A stretch of DNA of 64,000 nucleotides, taken from the NCBI RefSeq assembly GCF_001078055.1, contig NZ_CP010777.1, forward strand, positions 952,408 through 1,016,407, written 5' to 3'. Below, one piece after another: positions 41,323 through 50,337 of the stretch. The position numbers and the translations under genes were made by a program. The notes under the pieces were generated by a model. The model made no database searches and was not told the origin of the DNA. It saw only the letters and a program-made list of their open reading frames with translations. Positions within the stretch are counted from its first letter, which is position 1. Each line of letters starts with the position of its first letter. The DNA is from Rufibacter radiotolerans (GTDB lineage Bacteria; Bacteroidota; Bacteroidia; Cytophagales; Hymenobacteraceae).

Positions 41323-42311
41323 AGCCAGGTCTGGCTGAGGTCTTGCTGCAAAATATGCCGAACTATCTTCTCGGCATGGTCGCGGGAATTCTCAATAAAC
41401 CACAGGTGCGTGTCCATGCCCCCGCATACCACGCCGGCCAGGTACAACCCCGGTTGGTTCGTTTCCATGGTTTCTGTATTGTGCTGCGGGTACAGCTTAT
41501 CATCTGGAGACAGTTGCACGCCAAACCGGCGGAGCAGGTCAAAGTTGGGTTTGTAGCCGGTGAGCGCCAGCACGAAGTCATTTTCAATGGTGGCCATCCC
41601 GTCAGGGGTCTGGATATCTACCTGGCCCGGACGCACGGCCATGAGCGATGCGTTGAAATAGGCTTTGATGCTGCCTTCCTTGATGCGGTTCTCAATATCA
41701 GGCTTCACCCAATACTTCACCCGCCTTCCAATTTCGGGGCCCCGCACCACCATAGTCACCTGGGCGCCCTTGCGGTAGGTTTCCAGCGCCGCGTCTACCG
41801 AAGAGTTGCTAGCGCCTACCACTACCACCTTCTGCATGGCGTAGTAATGCGGGTCTTTGTAGTAGTGGGTCACCTGCGGAAGGTCTTCCCCGGGGATGTC
41901 CATGGTGGCCGGCAAATCATAAAAGCCCGTGGAGACAACGACCTTTCGGGCGTGATAGGTTGCCTTAGACGTCTGAACCACGAATCCTTTATCCACTTTC
42001 TCCACCGAGGCTACTTCCTCAAAAAGGCGCACGTTCAGGTTGAATTTGAGGGTCACCCTGCGGTAGTACTCCAGGGCCTCCGCGCGGCGCGGCTTAGGGT
42101 TATCTGAGATGAACGGGATGCCGCCAATCTCGAGTTTCTCTGAGGTAGAGAAAAAGGTCATGTTCTGCGGGTAGTTATACAACGAATTGACCAGGCAACC
42201 TTTCTCCACAATCACATAGGACAATCCTGCCTTTTGCGCTTCAATCCCACAGGTCAACCCGATGGGACCCGCGCCAATCACCACTATATCTACTCCTTCA
42301 CTGCTACTCAT
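41313..42311 (-). CDS. ypdA: YpdA-type bacillithiol disulfide reductase
   Basis: A 332-residue FAD/NADPH-dependent thioredoxin-reductase-like flavoprotein without the CxxC redox pair. FAD motif VIGAGPIGLTCGIEAQKAG is at the N-terminus, NADPH motif VVVVGASNSSVDAALETYR is in the middle, and LALTGYKPNFDLL is near the C-terminus. YpdA proteins reduce oxidised bacillithiol, the low-molecular-weight thiol of many Firmicutes and Bacteroidota, so the cell probably uses bacillithiol. A TAnnTTTG-like box sits only 5-12 bases upstream of the ATG, which would imply a leaderless transcript if real. The stop codon comes from a palindromic repeat. Confidence 0.87.
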   Translation of the reverse strand: MSSSEGVDIVVIGAGPIGLTCGIEAQKAGLSYVIVEKGCLVNSLYNYPQNMTFFSTSEKLEIGGIPFISDNPKPRRAEALEYYRRVTLKFNLNVRLFEEVASVEKVDKGFVVQTSKATYHARKVVVSTGFYDLPATMDIPGEDLPQVTHYYKDPHYYAMQKVVVVGASNSSVDAALETYRKGAQVTMVVRGPEIGRRVKYWVKPDIENRIKEGSIKAYFNASLMAVRPGQVDIQTPDGMATIENDFVLALTGYKPNFDLLRRFGVQLSPDDKLYPQHNTETMETNQPGLYLAGVVCGGMDTHLWFIENSRDHAEKIVRHILQQDLSQTWLPV

Positions 42312-42473
42312 ACCGCAAATCTACGAAAGCTACCGGTGGAAGATTAAGGTTTTTGCTTTCGCTAGTTTTTCCGTTCACGGGTTGGGATATGCTATGCTGT
42401 TTGATAAAGAATTTGCTTTCGCCTTGGAAGGACGGCTTGTCTATGGCTTCATGGGCATTTTTGTTTCAATTGT

Positions 42474-42781
42474 CTCTCCGAGCGCTCACGGCCGCGGGGC
42501 CCCGCCTTCCGCCCTCGCGCTGTACCCTCTCGCCTGGCCCCGCAGGGCCTGCCGCATCCGCGGCACCGGGTCGAGTGCTAGGCGCTCAGACGAAAGGCTG
42601 GAATCGGAAAGAGAAGAAAATGCTTTTTAAGGCCGTTTTCAGAAAAATAGCTCCTAAACGCAATTCCACTTTATAACTGCAGCGCTACCTATTAAGCGCA
42701 GACTCTCCCCTTGAGGATTGCCCAAACGAGAGTTTGAGGCAGCGAGCGAAGCTCTGAAAAGGGGTGTTTACATGGGAGAGC
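42474..42781 (-). repeat. Composite repeat of about 310 bp (copy 2, inverted)
   Basis: Mirror of 6519-6830: a G/C-rich block from GAGCGCTCACGGCCGCGG to GTGCTAGGCGCTCAGACG, then the palindrome (42623-42660), then CGCAGACTCTCCCCTTGAGG through GGGTGTTTACATGGGAGAGC. Sequence identity to the first copy is obvious by eye across all three blocks. Confidence 0.8.
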
Positions 42782-43420
42782 ACATCTGTAGTAGATGATC
42801 CTTCCTTCACTAAACATGTAAGTCACGGAAATAACTTCCGCGCCATAGAAGAAGGCCATTGGAGCAGACACTCGTAGGAGCTGCTAACGCTACGAGGTCT
42901 TTTGAGCCAGCGCAGTCTGGCAAGAAGCAAGCATTCTTTCCCTCCGCCTGAAAGGCAATACAGGCATTGCAGCGGACCAACCAGCATTAGGTCTAACTGC
43001 CCTGGACCTGGCGGAGGGCCGCCACGCGTAGCCCGAAGCATGGGCAGGGGCAAGCAGCGGCTATCCAAACAGCAAGGACGTAAGCTCCCTATGCAACAGA
43101 TAGCCTTTACCCGGTGGTACCGCGGTGAAGCCCCGCCTGTCTGAGCGGCAGAGAGTTCGGGGCTTCTTGATTCTTTTGGTTACTTTTCTCATCAAGGAGA
43201 AAAGTGACAGACGCAGGCAGGCCGCGACTCCCGCCCCAAGGCTTGGCAGGAAGAGAATAGGAAGTAAGGGCTTATTGGCAAATGGAGCAGCAGTTTCAGT
43301 CGTTAGTGAGAACCCCAACAACGGCGAGCAAAGAAAGTCACGGAAGTAAATCCACGCCAAAACAGAAGCCAAAACCCTCTGCCAAAAGAAAAACGTTAAC
43401 ACCAATTGCACCACCTTACA
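42782..43420. other. Repeat-rich non-coding stretch before the FUSC gene
   Basis: About 640 bases with stem-loops such as ACTCGTAGGAGC...GCTACGAGGT (about 42869-42900) and GAAGCCCCG...CGGGGCTTC (about 43131-43170). The words CCCCAACAACGGCGAGC near 43310 recall CGCCAACAACGGCGGGC at 6355, so this looks like an extension of the same repeat complex. Short open frames here show no domain. Confidence 0.5.
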
Positions 43421-43460
43421 ACCGTTTTAAAGCTGTTTTCCCGAAAACACCCCCAAAACA
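43421..43460. repeat. Chromosomal palindrome before FUSC gene
   Basis: CCGTTTTAAAGCTGTTTTCC / GAAAACACCCCCAAAACA, 38 bases ahead of the FUSC start codon. Confidence 0.6.
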
Positions 43461-43498
43461 ACCTAAGCCTATCTTCAAAATTTCCGTACAGCAGGGGC

Positions 43499-45652
43499 AT
43501 GAACAACAAGGTAAGAGAGCTGCAGTCTTTCTTCTACAGTCAAAATTTCTATGACGGAATCCGGACCACCATTGGGGTCCTGATCCCTTCTTTGCTCATG
43601 GCGTACCTGGGGCATTTGCAATGGGGCATCGCCATGTCATTGGGTGCTATTGGCGCCAGTTTGGCAGATGCTCCCGGCCCCGTCCTTCATAAACGCAACG
43701 GCATGCTGGCCTGCATTGCCCTTTGCACGGTGGTAGCGGCCCTGACGGGGTTTGCGCGCATGAATGCGGTCACGTTGGGGCTGGAGATTCTGGTGCTTAG
43801 CTTCTTGTGCTCCATGTTGCAGGTGTACGGCATGCGGGCATCGCTCATTGGGTTGGCGGCGCTGCTGGTCATGATCCTGACCATGGACCATGAAATGACG
43901 CCGGTCCAGATAGTGATGTACAGTGGACTGGTGCTGGTAGGGGGCGTGTGGTACTTACTCCTCAGTTTGCTGTCTTTTCAGATGATGCCCTACCGGCCGG
44001 CCCAGCAGGCTTTGGGGGAATGCATACGCGAAGTGGCGAAGTTCCTCCGGATAAAAGCCTCTTTCTATCAACCGCAGACCGACCTGGAAGGGGAGTATAA
44101 GCGGCTGGTGACCCAGCAGATGGTGGTGAGCGAGAAACAGGACGCCGTGCGGGAGCTGTTGTTCAAGAGCCGCCAGATCGTGAGCGAATCCACAGATGCC
44201 GGAAGGGGCCTGGTCATGACCTTTGTAGACCTGGTAGATTTATACGAGCAGATCACGGCCATCCATTATGACTACACCACCATCCGGGAAAAGTTTGGCC
44301 CCACCGGCATCTTGCAGGAAGTTTCTGAAGTAATTGAGATGCTGGCCAATGAACTGGATAACATTGGTTTTGCCATCCAGGCCAATTTGCGGCACACCAA
44401 CCTGGTGGACCTCACCCAAAAGCTGGAGGGGCTCAAAAACCGCATGGACGCTGTGGCCGGGCAGGAGGCAGGGGAGAGTACGCTGGTGCTGAAGAAGATC
44501 TACGTCAACCTAAGAACCATAGCGCAACGGCTAGCCGATATTCTCTCCTACGCTAACGCCAAAGGCGTACAGCATCCCAGCAAGGTAAGAGAGCAGGAGT
44601 TTGGGCTTTTTGTGACAAAGCAAAAGCTGGACCTTGGCATTTTCCTCAACAACCTTACCCTTAATTCCTCCATCTTCCGGTTTTCAGTGCGGGTGGCCGT
44701 GGTGGCCGTTTTTGCCTACACGCTCACCAAACTGGTGCCCTATGGGCAGCACAGCTACTGGGTGCTACTCACAGTGGTCTTCATCTTAAAGCCGGCCTTC
44801 AGCCTGACCAAGCAGCGCAATTACCAGCGGGTGATTGGTACGTTGATAGGGGGCATTATTGGGTTGGCGGTGCTGTACCTGGTCAAGAATGACACGGCTC
44901 TGTTCTTTATTTTGCTGGTGTTCATGACCGGCTTTTACAGCGTGCAGCGCCTTAACTATGTGCTTAGTGTGGTGCTCATGACGCCCTTCATGCTGATTCT
45001 GTTCAAGTTTCTGGGGGGCGGCGGGTTCGCGCTGCTGGAGGAACGGGTGGTAGACACGTTGGTGGGCTGCGGAATCGCGTTTGCGGCCACCTACCTTATT
45101 TTCCCTAATTGGGAATCTGAGCAACTGGCCAAGTTTCAGGTGGGCGTGCTGCGGGCCAACCTGAAATACCTGCAGGTGCTGGCCGACGGCCTGTCCGGGA
45201 AGGACATTCCGGAATTGCAGTACAAACTGGCCCGGAAGGATGTGTACGTGCATTCGGCTAACCTGTCGGCGGCCTTTCAGCGCATGGTAGGTGAACCCAA
45301 GAGCAAGCAGTTGAACAGTAAGAGGGTGTATGAATTTGTGGTCTTGAACCATGTGCTCTCTTCCTACATCGCCACCATCGCCTCAGACAAAAGGAAAATC
45401 AACGCGCCCCATTCCAAGGCGTTTCTGCGGCCGGTGCGCCGGGCCATTAACTCCTTGGTAGAGGCCATAAGGCAACTGGATCCTGAGTTCACCTATCCTG
45501 AGCAGGAAACAACCCTCCAGGAAACCGCCGCTCCAGTTGCCCTGTCCAAAGACGATCAGCTGTTGGCCGAGCAGCTGGAGTTCATTAGAAAGCTGTGCGC
45601 AGATATCTTAAAGCAGAATCCTACCAAAGGCATTCCCCTTAACCCGCAATAG
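43499..45652 (+). CDS. FUSC-family inner membrane protein (YccS-like)
   Basis: A 717-residue protein with two membrane blocks: about six helices between residues 20 and 170 (IGVLIPSLLMAYLGHL, MLACIALCTVVAALTGF, LIGLAALLVMILTM) and a second block about 400-530 (VAVVAVFAYTLTKLVPYGQH, VIGTLIGGIIGLAVLYLV). Each is followed by a helical cytoplasmic domain. This duplicated layout is that of FUSC/YccS proteins, related to aromatic acid exporters and aluminium-activated malate transporters. The substrate is unknown. ATG 43499 is used; the open frame upstream crosses a palindromic repeat and is not real coding. Confidence 0.85.
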   Translation: MNNKVRELQSFFYSQNFYDGIRTTIGVLIPSLLMAYLGHLQWGIAMSLGAIGASLADAPGPVLHKRNGMLACIALCTVVAALTGFARMNAVTLGLEILVLSFLCSMLQVYGMRASLIGLAALLVMILTMDHEMTPVQIVMYSGLVLVGGVWYLLLSLLSFQMMPYRPAQQALGECIREVAKFLRIKASFYQPQTDLEGEYKRLVTQQMVVSEKQDAVRELLFKSRQIVSESTDAGRGLVMTFVDLVDLYEQITAIHYDYTTIREKFGPTGILQEVSEVIEMLANELDNIGFAIQANLRHTNLVDLTQKLEGLKNRMDAVAGQEAGESTLVLKKIYVNLRTIAQRLADILSYANAKGVQHPSKVREQEFGLFVTKQKLDLGIFLNNLTLNSSIFRFSVRVAVVAVFAYTLTKLVPYGQHSYWVLLTVVFILKPAFSLTKQRNYQRVIGTLIGGIIGLAVLYLVKNDTALFFILLVFMTGFYSVQRLNYVLSVVLMTPFMLILFKFLGGGGFALLEERVVDTLVGCGIAFAATYLIFPNWESEQLAKFQVGVLRANLKYLQVLADGLSGKDIPELQYKLARKDVYVHSANLSAAFQRMVGEPKSKQLNSKRVYEFVVLNHVLSSYIATIASDKRKINAPHSKAFLRPVRRAINSLVEAIRQLDPEFTYPEQETTLQETAAPVALSKDDQLLAEQLEFIRKLCADILKQNPTKGIPLNPQ

Positions 45653-45727
45653 CTATCCAATGATTAGCTCTTATAAGGGATTTGGTGCTAATCTGGCAGA
45701 AATAATTTCACATTTAAATACTTCTGC

Positions 45728-45760
45728 TTTGGCAGTTGCTTGGAAAGTCGGTTATTTATG
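45728..45760 (+). promoter_or_regulatory. Possible promoter of the YceI gene
   Basis: TTTG (45728-45731) and TATTTATG (45753-45760), 21 bases apart, approximate the Bacteroidota promoter; the start codon is 113 bases further on. Confidence 0.3.
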
Positions 45761-45873
45761 TATAAATATGTAGGTACATTAAATGTAATGATGTAATTCC
45801 AACTCCCCCAAGAGGCCTACGTATAAAGTCAGACTTCAGGGCGAAGCAATCCTTAATCCCAAATCCCAAAACT

Positions 45874-46410
45874 ATGGCAAATGTAAAATGGTCCATTGAC
45901 CCTACCCACAGCGAAGTTCAGTTCAAGGTAAAACACTTGATGATCACCACTGTGACGGGCTATTTCAAGAAATTTAACCTGGAGGTGGAGACCGAGACCG
46001 ATGATTTCTCCACGGCCTCCAGCATTGTGTTCACCGCCGATGTAGATTCCATTGACACCAACAATGAGCAGCGTGACACGCACCTGAAGTCAGCCGATTT
46101 CTTTGATTCCAGCACCCACGGCGAGGTACGGTTTGTAGGAAAGCGGTACGAGAAAACGGGCCAGGACTCCGCTAAACTGCACGGCGACCTTACCATCAGG
46201 GGCACCACCAAGCCGGTCACTGTAGATGTAGAATTCGGTGGTATTGTGGTAGACCCTTACGGCCAGACCAAAGCCGGCTTTACCGTGAGCGGAAAGATCA
46301 GCCGCAAAGACTTCGGCCTTACCTGGAACGCTGTGACCGAGGCCGGCAGCGTGGTGGTAAGCGATGACATCCGGCTGTTAGCTGAAATTCAATTAGTGAA
46401 ACAAGCATAA
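45874..46410 (+). CDS. YceI-family lipid-binding-like protein
   Basis: A 178-residue lipocalin-like beta-barrel protein. The signature VKWSIDPTHSEVQFKVKHLM, then TADVDSIDTNNEQRDTHLKS and GRISRKDFGLTW-type end (here GKISRKDFGLTW) are diagnostic of YceI. Family members bind isoprenoid chains such as polyprenyl phosphate. There is no signal peptide, so this one is cytoplasmic, unlike E. coli YceI. Single gene with its own terminator. Confidence 0.88.
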   Translation: MANVKWSIDPTHSEVQFKVKHLMITTVTGYFKKFNLEVETETDDFSTASSIVFTADVDSIDTNNEQRDTHLKSADFFDSSTHGEVRFVGKRYEKTGQDSAKLHGDLTIRGTTKPVTVDVEFGGIVVDPYGQTKAGFTVSGKISRKDFGLTWNAVTEAGSVVVSDDIRLLAEIQLVKQA

Positions 46411-46432
46411 CCACCCATCCATATTCAGAAGG

Positions 46433-46465
46433 AAAGCCCGGTGCCCACCATGGTACCGGGCTTTT
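46433..46465 (+). terminator. Terminator of the YceI gene
   Basis: AAAGCCCGGT pairs with ACCGGGCTTT followed by TTT, 23 bases after the stop. Confidence 0.85.
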
Positions 46466-46664
46466 TCTTTGGGGAATGTTTTTGAGGACCCTAAAAGGCA
46501 ATATTGCACTTAAATTGGTACTATTCTATGAATATACAAGTGTTAAATTAATTTAACAACATCTAAAACCTTGGGGAGGGCTTGCCGTACTTATACAGTT
46601 TAGCTAGTAGAATGGTAGTGAAAACAGGCATTAGGTTTAACAGAGTAAGCGTAGCATTCCCCTT

Positions 46665-47207
46665 ATGAATAATTCTTTCGGTATAGACATTATCCCTGAT
46701 AACGAGGTAGATAGATTAAAAAAGTTATACAATTACCAGATTTTAGACGCAGAAACAGAGGGTACCTTTAAACACATTGCTGCACTGGCGGCCCATGTTT
46801 TCAAAGTACCCATCGCCCTGGTTTCTTTCGTAGACGCGGCTACCGTGTGGTTCAAGGGCAACGTGGGCATGGACGGCGTACCCGGGGTAGACCGCGGCAT
46901 CAGCCTCTGTTCCCTTTCCATCCTTCAGGAGGAAGCCACCATTTTCAGGAACGCAATAGAAGAGAAGTGCCTGCTGACCAATCCCTTGGTAGCCGGTGAG
47001 TTTGGGCTTCGGTTTTACGCGGCAGTTCCTTTGCGCACCCATGACGGGTTCAACCTGGGCTCCGTCTGCATTGTAGACAAAGTCCCCCGTGAGTTTACCC
47101 CCGAAGACCTGGTTACCCTGGAGTACATGGCCAAGTTGGTGATGGATGAACTGGAGCTTTGGAAATGTAAGCTGTACCTGGAAAACAAGAATAAAATATC
47201 GGCTTAA
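46665..47207 (+). CDS. GAF-domain protein
   Basis: A 180-residue, single-domain protein. The N-terminal DNEVDRLKKLYNYQILDAET-like helix and the ALVSFVDAATVWFKGNVGMD / SLCSLSIL / GFNLGSVCIVDKVPREF segments match GAF sensor domains that precede kinases and diguanylate cyclases. Here no output domain follows, so it could be a free-standing small-molecule or redox sensor acting through another protein. Flanked by a terminator on each side, so monocistronic. Confidence 0.85.
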   Translation: MNNSFGIDIIPDNEVDRLKKLYNYQILDAETEGTFKHIAALAAHVFKVPIALVSFVDAATVWFKGNVGMDGVPGVDRGISLCSLSILQEEATIFRNAIEEKCLLTNPLVAGEFGLRFYAAVPLRTHDGFNLGSVCIVDKVPREFTPEDLVTLEYMAKLVMDELELWKCKLYLENKNKISA

Positions 47208-47221
47208 CCTCAAAGATTCTT

Positions 47222-47268
47222 AAAACAGAAAGGCCCTGTGCATTGAATGCACGGGGCCTTTCTGTTTT
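47222..47268. terminator. Terminator after the GAF gene
   Basis: AAAACAGAAAGGCCCTGTGC pairs with its complement to 47268, with A and T runs on either side, so it can work in both directions. Confidence 0.85.
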
Positions 47269-47330
47269 GAAGGTGGCAAAAGTGCTGGCCAACCTCTCTA
47301 TGGCCTTACCTGAATTCTGTTGATGCCCAA

Positions 47331-47370
47331 GCTGTTTTGAGGCCGTTTTCAGGGAAACAGGGCAAAAACG
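47331..47370. repeat. Chromosomal palindrome between GAF and TPR genes
   Basis: GCTGTTTTGAGGCCGTTTTC / GGAAACAGGGCAAAAACG. Confidence 0.65.
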
Positions 47371-47426
47371 CTATCCCCCACTTTTCTTCATTTCCTTTAT
47401 TGACATGGAGCTTAGACGCAAGCGGT

Positions 47427-48623
47427 TTATAAAGAGGCCCTTATCCAAGTGTAGCCCAGTACGCAGATATAGAACCCAGTGAGTAGGTTGCCTGAAAGCG
47501 CGGGGTCAATGAATTGGGTAATCACCGTGGCGGCGCCCAGCGTGGCTATTCCCCAAGTGATAAGGGTTGATTTGCGGCGCGGGGCTTTGTACTCCAGCTG
47601 CAGCGTGCCAGCCACCGGGAACAGCATGCCCAGCAATACTATCCCCAGCGTTCCGGCCTCCGGTAGATCAATGGCAAAATTGGTGACCAGCGCACTGATA
47701 CCCCCCAGGAACAAGGCCAGGAAAAGGTTGGAGCCGTCTATCTGCTCCTGGCTCAGGGCATGCCGACCGTAGCGGTTAAACCGCAGCATGGTATTGAAGA
47801 TGAGGTCTGAGAACCAGGTGAAAAAGATGAGCATAAAGTAAAACGGCAGGAGCAGGGGCATGACGCGCACCAGTATGATCATACCAATGTACATGCCCCA
47901 CCGGGCCCCACCACTCAATGATGCCATTTTATAACTGAACTGAAGAAAGCCCCGGTAGATCCAGTATTTGGCCTTGAGCGCCTCCACCAGGCCTTCGCGG
48001 GCGAAGTCTGAGGTGGGGTTCAGGCGCAGCGCTTCCTGAAAGTGGTGCAGGGCCTGTTTGTATTGGGCCTGCTCCAGGTAGACCCAACCCTGGTTGGTGT
48101 GGGTTTGGTGGTTGTCTGGCGCGTGCAGAAAGGCATTCCCGAAGCTTTCGGTGGCCATTTCCTTGTGCCCCAGGCGGTTCAGGGCCCGGGCTTTCAGGTT
48201 CAGGCAACTCACGTCCTCGGGCTCTACGGCCAGGCCTTCCTCGGCACTGGCCAGGGCCTCTTTCCACTGGCTACGGCTAAAGCAGATGCTGCCCAGCACA
48301 AAATGGTAAGTGGCCTCATAGGGTTCCAGGGTTAAGGCTTCCCAGATGGCGCGCTCACTTTCTGCCAGGCGCTCTTCCTGCAAATGAATAAGGCTGAGAA
48401 TATAGAAAGCATAGTCCAGGTCGGGCTCCTCGGCAATGGCTTGCTGGGCTTCCTGCAGGGCCTCCTGAGGTTTGTTGAGGTGCAGAAGGCACAGTGCCAG
48501 GTAAGCGTGGTTGAGGCCATTGTGGACATCCTCGGTTAAGGCGCTTCTCAGTTCCTTTTCAGCTAAATCATACTTCTTCTGCTGAAGCAGGAGCAGGGCC
48601 CGGTCTTGGTTAATGGTTTGCAT
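47427..48623 (-). CDS. TPR-repeat protein with C-terminal membrane segments
   Basis: A 398-residue protein. Residues about 1-220 contain roughly six tetratricopeptide repeats (ALLLLQQKKYDLAEKELRSA; GWVYLEQAQYKQALHHFQEA and others). Residues about 235-398 hold four or five hydrophobic helices (MYIGMIILVRVMPLLLPFYF; GIVLLGMLFPVAGTL; TGFYICVLGYTWI). The TPR domain would face the cytoplasm. It starts 78 bases after the TPR-AAA ATPase gene in the same direction, so the two probably work together, perhaps in assembling or remodelling a membrane complex. Specific partner unknown. Confidence 0.75.
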   Translation of the reverse strand: MQTINQDRALLLLQQKKYDLAEKELRSALTEDVHNGLNHAYLALCLLHLNKPQEALQEAQQAIAEEPDLDYAFYILSLIHLQEERLAESERAIWEALTLEPYEATYHFVLGSICFSRSQWKEALASAEEGLAVEPEDVSCLNLKARALNRLGHKEMATESFGNAFLHAPDNHQTHTNQGWVYLEQAQYKQALHHFQEALRLNPTSDFAREGLVEALKAKYWIYRGFLQFSYKMASLSGGARWGMYIGMIILVRVMPLLLPFYFMLIFFTWFSDLIFNTMLRFNRYGRHALSQEQIDGSNLFLALFLGGISALVTNFAIDLPEAGTLGIVLLGMLFPVAGTLQLEYKAPRRKSTLITWGIATLGAATVITQFIDPALSGNLLTGFYICVLGYTWIRASL

Positions 48624-48701
48624 GCGTGAGGGAATAGAAGGGCAGCCACTACCGGCTGCCTTTTGGTTGAGGAAAGTAAAAGCGGATTTACCTGTGATGG
48701 A

Positions 48702-50045
48702 TTACTTCTTCACGCCCATGTAGTCCAGAATCTCATCATAGAGGCCGTTCTCGTTGGCGTACAGTGCGTAGTTACGGGCAGTGGTAAACCATTCCTTGGT
48801 AGAGGGTTTTACCTGGTCCAGGGCTTTGAGCAGGTCGTTCTGTTCAATGGGCAGCGGCTGGCCTTTTTTCATGGATTCGCGCAGCTTTAGCTCTATCGCC
48901 ACGTCTACAATGGCTTTTAAATCGGCACCCGAGAAGTCTTTGGCTTTTTTGGCGATGGCTTCCAGGTTGAGTTTTTGGGAGGGTTTGCCATGGAGGAGCA
49001 CTTCCAGAATGGCTTCCTTGGCGGCCTGGTCTGGGGGCGTCACAAACACAATGCGGTCAAAGCGGCCCGGCCTCCGGAAAGCGGAGTCCATGTTCCAGGG
49101 CGTGTTGGTGGCGGCCAAAATTAGAACCCCTTCATTGGAGTGCTCCACGCCGTCCAGCTCAGACAGGAACTGGTTGATGAGGTGGCGGCCACCGCTCTTG
49201 CGCATGTCGGTGCGGGAGGCGCCCAGGGCATCTACCTCGTCAAAAAACAGCACGCAAGGCGCCTGGGCACGGGCCAGTTCAAAGACCTGGTGCAGGTTCT
49301 TCTCTGAGTTGCCAATCCACATGTCCAGAATGTCATTGATGCCCACTGACAGGAAAGAGGCGTTCACCTGACCGGCGGTGGCGCGGGCCAGCAGCGTTTT
49401 TCCGCAGCCCGGCGGACCGTACATGAGAATGCCGCCGCCAACCTGCTTACCGTAGGCTTTGTACAGCTCTGGGTGCTGCAGCGGATGAATGATCTTCATC
49501 TCAATCTCCTCCTTCACCTTCTCCATACCGCCCACGTCTTTGAACTTAATGGTAGGTCTTTCCAGCGAAGGGTATATTTCGCGTTCGGGGGCTTGGGTGG
49601 GTACCTTCAGGTCCAGCTCAGAGAAACCGGGGTAGGCTTGCTGGGTAAGGGCAGTTTCCAGCTCTTTGTCTTGCAGGCCCGGGTTCTGGCGGGTGGCCAG
49701 CTGGTATTTCTCCAGCGCCTCTTTGGGTTCCTGGTGGGCCAGCAACAGGCGGGCGTGCAGCAGGTTCACTTCGGCGGGGCTGTAGTCCAGGCTGTGCAAC
49801 TCCTCCACAATCACAAACACAGCCGAGTGCTTGCCAAGCTGCAGGTACGTGGCGGCCAGCAGTAATTTAAGGCTATGGTCTTGCGGGGCGTGTTGCAGGC
49901 CCAGGAGCAAATGCTTTTCAGCCTCTTCCCACTGGCCCAGGTTAGAGTAAGTGGCCACCACATGCTTGCGCAGCGGGGTGTTGTTGGGCGAAAACATGAG
50001 GGCTTCAAGCAGTCCCTGCAGGGCTATCTCGTCGGGGGTAGGCAT
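48702..50045 (-). CDS. AAA+ ATPase with N-terminal TPR domain
   Basis: A 447-residue cytoplasmic protein. TPR-like helices (about 1-135) precede a classical AAA module: FKDVGGMEKVKEEIEMKI (about 168-185), Walker A GPPGCGKT (210-217), Walker B CVLFFDEVDA (264-273), an AATNTP sensor (311-316) and RRPGRFDR Arg fingers (324-331), then a helical lid. It resembles the single-ring CDC48/spastin-type ATPases that unfold or remodel protein targets chosen by the TPR domain. ATG 50045 is chosen; a longer frame upstream runs through a palindromic repeat. Co-oriented with the TPR-membrane gene downstream. Confidence 0.85.
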   Translation of the reverse strand: MPTPDEIALQGLLEALMFSPNNTPLRKHVVATYSNLGQWEEAEKHLLLGLQHAPQDHSLKLLLAATYLQLGKHSAVFVIVEELHSLDYSPAEVNLLHARLLLAHQEPKEALEKYQLATRQNPGLQDKELETALTQQAYPGFSELDLKVPTQAPEREIYPSLERPTIKFKDVGGMEKVKEEIEMKIIHPLQHPELYKAYGKQVGGGILMYGPPGCGKTLLARATAGQVNASFLSVGINDILDMWIGNSEKNLHQVFELARAQAPCVLFFDEVDALGASRTDMRKSGGRHLINQFLSELDGVEHSNEGVLILAATNTPWNMDSAFRRPGRFDRIVFVTPPDQAAKEAILEVLLHGKPSQKLNLEAIAKKAKDFSGADLKAIVDVAIELKLRESMKKGQPLPIEQNDLLKALDQVKPSTKEWFTTARNYALYANENGLYDEILDYMGVKK

Positions 50046-50146
50046 GGGCGTGTCTTTTTTAAGGACAGGTAAGTTAGTATAAATTGTTGAAGGTCGAAGG
50101 AGAGGAGGGGGCCTTTTACGGGTTTTTGTGGGTACTTCAAGTGAGT

Positions 50147-50186
50147 GCGTTTTAAAGCCGTTTTCCTTAAAACAGGCCCAAAACGC
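50147..50186. repeat. Chromosomal palindrome between the AAA gene and nadA
   Basis: GCGTTTTAAAGCCGTTTTCC / TTAAAACAGGCCCAAAACGC; located in the divergent promoter region. Confidence 0.7.
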
Positions 50187-50337
50187 CTTTCTATCTTTTG
50201 TAATTGGTGCCGCATCACCTCCGGTAGTGACATTTATCATATTTCTTCTCCAGGGGAAAGATTCTCTTTGTAGCGCCAAATCTTTTCCTTTTCAGAAAGA
50301 AAAAGACCAGCGTATCTCCCAATATGAACCCCAGACT

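Noticed and set aside
42262..42676. Open frames over the 42.5-kb composite repeat
   Set aside because: Same reasoning as for 6.5 kb; translation is low-complexity and starts inside the ypdA gene.
43061..43414. 117-codon minus-strand frame before the FUSC gene
   Set aside because: Lies in repeat-rich non-coding DNA with hairpins; no recognisable domain.
50046..50279. N-terminal extension of the AAA ATPase and of NadA through the intergenic repeat
   Set aside because: Both extensions are translations of the palindrome and flanks; the family-consistent starts are ATG 50045 and ATG 50338.
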